Shown piece after piece: positions 13,864-16,581 of a stretch of 16,581 bases of DNA. Within the stretch, counting starts at the first letter, position 1. Every line of letters starts with the position of its first letter. This DNA comes from an uncultured Chloroflexota bacterium (GTDB lineage Bacteria > Chloroflexota > Dehalococcoidia > UBA2979). The translations under genes were made by a program, and so were the position numbers. The notes beneath the pieces were generated by a model that saw nothing but the letters and a program-made list of their open reading frames with translations, ran no database searches and was not told where the DNA came from. The stretch covers positions 1 to 16,581 of the forward strand of contig CADEHD010000015.1 of assembly GCA_902827055.1 (NCBI GenBank). The letters are read 5' to 3'.

Positions 13864-14793
13864 ATGCAGGAATCGGTGGCACGTCCGCGCGTCAGCGTTG
13901 TCATGTGCACGGTCAACCGGCCCGACCTGATTGGGCAGGCCGTGGCCAGCGTGCTCGCGAACGAGCACGACAGCTTCGAGCTGGTGGTGGTCGATCAGAG
14001 CGCTACGAGCGCGACTCGAGATGTCATCGCAGCGTTGCCTGCCGACGCGCGGCTCCGCTACCTCCATACCGATCGCGTGGGCCTCTCCGCGGCGTACAAC
14101 TTCGGCATCGCCGAGGCGCGAGCGGACATCCTGGCCTTCACGGACGACGACTGCATCGCCCCGGTGGACTGGATCAAGAGCGTCGAGCGAGCGCTCCGAG
14201 AGGTCCCGGACGCCGACCTCCTGTACGGGACCGTGCTCGCCGCCAAGCAGTACCGCGCGCCCAACGAGTACATTCCTGCCCTCGTCATGCCGCCACGCAC
14301 TCGCATCTCGCGCAAGAGCGGCGACAAGGGGTTCTTCGTCTACGGGATGGGCGCCAACTTCGCAGCCCGGCGTCGGCTGTTCGACACCATCGGAGGGTTC
14401 GACGAAGTGCTCGGGGGCGGAGGACCCCTTCGCTCATCGCAGGACCACGACCTGAACTACCGCGCCTATCAGGGCGGCCTCGTCACCCTCCTCGAGCCCA
14501 GCGTCGTCGTGGACCACTACGGCGTGCGGACCACCGAGCAGTGGCCGAGCCTGGACCGCGCCTATGCCATCGGCGACGCGGCCTTCCGTCTGAAGCACGT
14601 CCGCTGCGGGGACAGCTTCGCGCTGCTCCGCCTGTTCGGCGGGAGGCTCCTCGACACCATTGCGCGGGCACCGGTGCGAGTACTGCGTGGGCGGCCGAAC
14701 GCCACGGGTTACCTGTTCGGCTTCCTCGAAGGCGCCTGGATGAGCCTCCGGTACGACGTGGATCGGACGCAGCGCGTCTACCGAATGCGGTGA
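13864..14793 (+). CDS. Family 2 glycosyltransferase (GT-A fold)
   Basis: A 309-residue cytoplasmic or membrane-associated glycosyltransferase. The N-terminal nucleotide-binding half begins RVSVVMCTVNRP (9-20), with ELVVVDQSA (39-47), GLSAAYNFGIAEARADILAF and the metal-binding FTDDDC (92-97, Asp94-Asp96). The acceptor half has the conserved SQDHDLNYR (192-200), equivalent to the E/Q-D-x-D-L-x-x-R motif. I chose ATG 13864 because GGAGAG precedes it by about four bases; ATG 13852 would add four residues. It follows the flippase stop by 34 bases and is probably co-transcribed. It would add one sugar to the lipid-linked repeat unit; donor and linkage are unknown. The gene converges with glf. Confidence 0.87.
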   Translation: MQESVARPRVSVVMCTVNRPDLIGQAVASVLANEHDSFELVVVDQSATSATRDVIAALPADARLRYLHTDRVGLSAAYNFGIAEARADILAFTDDDCIAPVDWIKSVERALREVPDADLLYGTVLAAKQYRAPNEYIPALVMPPRTRISRKSGDKGFFVYGMGANFAARRRLFDTIGGFDEVLGGGGPLRSSQDHDLNYRAYQGGLVTLLEPSVVVDHYGVRTTEQWPSLDRAYAIGDAAFRLKHVRCGDSFALLRLFGGRLLDTIARAPVRVLRGRPNATGYLFGFLEGAWMSLRYDVDRTQRVYRMR

Positions 14794-14800
14794 CGGCTCG

Positions 14801-14812
14801 CCCCGTGCGGGG
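14801..14812. terminator. Short hairpin between convergent GT2 and glf genes
   Basis: CCCCG-TG-CGGGG lies eight bases after the GT2 stop. A second inverted repeat, GCGCTC-AG-GAGCGC (14853-14866), covers the glf stop codon. Both suit a bidirectional end between convergent genes. Neither has a T-run, so intrinsic termination is uncertain. Confidence 0.3.
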
Positions 14813-14856
14813 TGCGCCATCGCTGCCACGGCTCGGGGCTGTCGTTCGAGGCGCGC

Positions 14857-15990
14857 TCAGGAGCGCGGCAGGGTAGCGATGCGCTGCTCGAAGAGCTGCA
14901 GCGCGCGGGCGACCGCCTGATCCATGTTGTAGTACTTGTAGTCGGCGAGGCGGCCGGCGAAGAACAGCCGATCGGCGTCGTCGCTGGAGAGCGCGAGATA
15001 GCGCTGGTAGAGCGTCTGGTTCACCTCGCGCGGCACGGGGTAGTACGCCTCGTTCTCCCCGGGGCGGTGCGCCTCCGGGTACTCGGTAATCGTCGTCGTG
15101 CGCGGTGACCGCTGCCCGGTCAGGTACTTCTGCTCCGTGGTGCGCGTGAAGTCGAAATTCGTTGGGAAGTTCACGGTCCCCACCGGCTGGTAGTGCTCAA
15201 CCTCGTGAGTCTCGAACACGAAGCGCAGGCTCCGGTACTCGAGCGGGCCGAACTGGTAACGGTAAAACTCGTCGATGGCGCCCGTGAAGACGACACGCGC
15301 ATCGGGCGCGGACGGCAGGTCGGCGAACTCCACCCCGAGCTGCACCTCGATGTTGGGATGGTCGAGCATCCGCTCGAAGAGACGCGTGTAGCCCTCCCGA
15401 GGCATGGCCTGGTACGTGTCCTGGAAGTAGCGGTCGTCGCGGCTGACGAGCACGGGCACGCGGCCCGTGACGGATGCGTCGAGCTCGTCAGGCGCGAGGC
15501 CCCATTGCTTCTTCGTGTAGCCCTCGAAGACCTGCTGGTAGACGTACTGCGCGAGCATCTTCAGGTCCGCATCGGTGCTCTGCCGGAGCTGCAGGATCGG
15601 GACGCGAGCGCCGTAGGCATAGCGGTCCGTGAGGCGGTCCTCGAGGCGGGCGGCGAGCCCCGGCGGGAAGAGCGCGTACAGCGCGTTGAGGTTGAACGGA
15701 ATCGGGACCAGCTGGCCCTCGATCATGCCGAGCACACGGTGGAAGTACGGCCGCCACTCCGTGAACCGCGACAGGTACGCCCAGACCTTCGGCGAGTTCG
15801 TGTGAAAGATGTGCGGGCCGTACGTGTGCACGAGGATGCCCGCGGCGTCCAGCTGGTCATGCGCGTTGCCGGCGACGTGCTGGCGACGATCGATCACGAG
15901 GACGCGCTGGCCGAGCTCGCTGGCGATGCGCTCGGCAAGCACGGCGCCCGTGAAGCCGGCCCCGACGATGATCCAGTCATGGCGAGCCAT
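14857..15990 (-). CDS. glf: UDP-galactopyranose mutase
   Basis: A 377-residue flavoenzyme that interconverts UDP-galactopyranose and UDP-galactofuranose using reduced FAD. The N-terminal FAD motif is GAGFTG (10-15), followed by the VIDRRQHVAGN strand with its basic residues, the conserved HTYGPHIFHTN (55-65), GYTKKQWG (158-164), and the C-terminal signature FFAGRLADYKYYNMDQAV (343-360). Its length fits bacterial Glf. ATG 15990 is firmly placed by GGAGG six bases upstream, and the protein then begins MARHDWIIVGAG; the longer frame to 16074 is not supported. It indicates galactofuranose in the polymer or elsewhere in the envelope. It lies downstream of the GT4 gene, separated by 158 bases containing hairpins. 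Confidence 0.95.
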   Translation of the reverse strand: MARHDWIIVGAGFTGAVLAERIASELGQRVLVIDRRQHVAGNAHDQLDAAGILVHTYGPHIFHTNSPKVWAYLSRFTEWRPYFHRVLGMIEGQLVPIPFNLNALYALFPPGLAARLEDRLTDRYAYGARVPILQLRQSTDADLKMLAQYVYQQVFEGYTKKQWGLAPDELDASVTGRVPVLVSRDDRYFQDTYQAMPREGYTRLFERMLDHPNIEVQLGVEFADLPSAPDARVVFTGAIDEFYRYQFGPLEYRSLRFVFETHEVEHYQPVGTVNFPTNFDFTRTTEQKYLTGQRSPRTTTITEYPEAHRPGENEAYYPVPREVNQTLYQRYLALSSDDADRLFFAGRLADYKYYNMDQAVARALQLFEQRIATLPRS

Positions 15991-16083
15991 CAACCGCCTC
16001 CGATGGCAGCGCTGCTCGCGCGTGCCGCTCTCCCACCCCGGTGTCACGAGCCCCGAACTACGAGTGGGGCGCATCAGGCCTAT

Positions 16084-16120
16084 CAGGGGTTACCCCTGCA
16101 GTGTGAAAGCTCGGCAGCTT
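16084..16120. promoter_or_regulatory. Palindromes between the GT4 and glf genes
   Basis: The 15-base sequence CAGGGGTTACCCCTG (16084-16098) is palindromic except for its central base. AAGCT-CGGC-AGCTT (16107-16120) is a second small perfect hairpin. Both lie 30-65 bases beyond the GT4 stop and about 95-130 bases before the glf start on the minus strand. They could form a transcription end for GT4, an operator or promoter element for glf, or both. No T-run follows. Confidence 0.35.
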
Positions 16121-16148
16121 CGCGCCAATCGGGGTGTGCCCTCGACGC

Positions 16149-16581
16149 TCACGCGCCTCTCACCGGCCCGAGAGGGGCCAGATGCCCGGATCGCTCGAGC
16201 TCGATCGCCTCGAGGACCAGGTCCACGGTGCGCTTGAAGTTGGTGGTTGCCGAGTAGCGACGCTCAGCAACCAGGCGCGCCGCTCGCCCCATTGCAGGCA
16301 GATCGTCGGCGCGCGCCACCGCGCGCTCGAGACCGCCTATGACGCCCTCGAGCGTGGGAGTCACCGTCCAGCCCACGGAGCCGTCTCCCACGATCGCCGG
16401 ACCGGCGCCCACCGCCCCGATTAGCACCGGGAGCCCCGAGGCCATCGCCTCGATCGTTGCGAATCCGAAGTGCTCAGCGCGTGAGGGCATGACGAACAAG
16501 TCGGCGCGCGCATACAGGTCCCGGATGAGTGGCGAATTATGCTGCATCCCGGGGTGATGCACTCGAACGTCTGGGGCGACG
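16149..16581 (-). CDS. GT4-family glycosyltransferase, C-terminal part (5' end outside window)
   Basis: The frame stays open to the window edge (reading VAPDVRVHHPGMQ at the start), so the N-terminal domain is missing and only about 143 residues are seen. The C-terminal GT-B domain is clear: LYARADLFVMPSRAEHFGFA followed by TIEAMASGLPVL holds the E-x7-E donor-binding motif of glycosyltransferase group 1, then GWTVTPTLEGVIGGLERAV and a C-terminal helix. Such enzymes use nucleotide sugars with retention of configuration. It most likely contributes another sugar to the same repeat unit. A GTG at 16562 is in frame but lies inside the domain and is not the true start. Confidence 0.88.
   Translation of the reverse strand, partial: VAPDVRVHHPGMQHNSPLIRDLYARADLFVMPSRAEHFGFATIEAMASGLPVLIGAVGAGPAIVGDGSVGWTVTPTLEGVIGGLERAVARADDLPAMGRAARLVAERRYSATTNFKRTVDLVLEAIELERSGHLAPLGPVRGA

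Noticed and set aside
13836..14876. Plus-strand frame of 346 codons overlapping the GT2 gene in another frame
   Set aside because: Arg/Pro/Ser-rich frame-shifted shadow; the GT2 frame has the FTDDDC and SQDHDLNYR motifs.
15991..16074. 28-residue N-terminal extension of UDP-galactopyranose mutase
   Set aside because: The ATG at 15990 has GGAGG six bases upstream and gives the normal family N-terminus.
1..16581. CRISPR array, tRNA/rRNA genes, insertion sequences, attachment sites
   Set aside because: No regularly spaced repeats, no cloverleaf-like or rRNA sequence recognised, no transposase or integrase frame and no long terminal inverted repeats were seen.

Overview
The window is a high-GC bacterial segment dominated by an exopolysaccharide/capsule biosynthesis locus of the Wzx/Wzy type. 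Its strong G/C third-position bias, its GTG starts, its short CpsF/TagA-type glycosyltransferase and the absence of any Wza-like outer-membrane export gene fit a high-GC, possibly single-membrane lineage. Chloroflexota or an actinobacterial relative is my guess, held with low confidence and without a phylogenetic marker. No rRNA, tRNA, CRISPR array, transposase or integrase was seen.

Layout. (1) 3-722 (+) is the 3' end of a secreted-looking protein of unknown function. It converges on the locus across about 380 non-coding bases rich in inverted repeats. (2) 1105-4409 (-) encodes, in transcription order, a Wzz-like polysaccharide co-polymerase, a CpsD/Wzc-type P-loop ATPase, a 47-residue membrane miniprotein and a Wzy/O-antigen-ligase-like membrane protein, all tightly packed. 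(3) 4706-8873 (-) encodes a WecG/TagA/CpsF glycosyltransferase, UDP-glucose 6-dehydrogenase, the initiating phosphoglycosyl transferase and an NAD-dependent sugar-nucleotide enzyme resembling plant UDP-apiose/UDP-xylose synthase. (4) 8955-11176 (-) is a regulatory block: a small soluble histidine-kinase-like protein followed by two overlapping OmpR-type response regulators, the second with a degraded acidic pocket. (5) 11453-12064 (-) is a left-handed beta-helix acyltransferase. (6) 12306-14793 (+) is an inverted island of two genes, a Wzx flippase and a family 2 glycosyltransferase. (7) 14857-16581 (-) carries UDP-galactopyranose mutase and the 3' part of a GT4 glycosyltransferase that runs off the window.

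How the genes fit together (inference from families). UDP-glucose is oxidised to UDP-glucuronate, which the AXS/ArnA-like enzyme can decarboxylate to a UDP-pentose (xylose, 4-keto-pentose or apiose). Glf supplies UDP-galactofuranose. The phosphoglycosyl transferase loads the first sugar-phosphate on undecaprenyl phosphate, the GT26, GT2 and GT4 enzymes extend it and the acyltransferase decorates it. Wzx flips the unit, the Wzy-like protein polymerises it, and the Wzz-like protein with its ATPase sets chain length. The kinase/regulator block probably controls the locus. An 11-bp-period direct repeat over its candidate promoter is the best operator candidate.

Most notable points: the apiose-synthase-like enzyme with a mixed active site; a CpsD-type ATPase without any tyrosine; an unusual two-regulator signalling block with candidate operators; and an unlisted small membrane protein between the ATPase and the polymerase.
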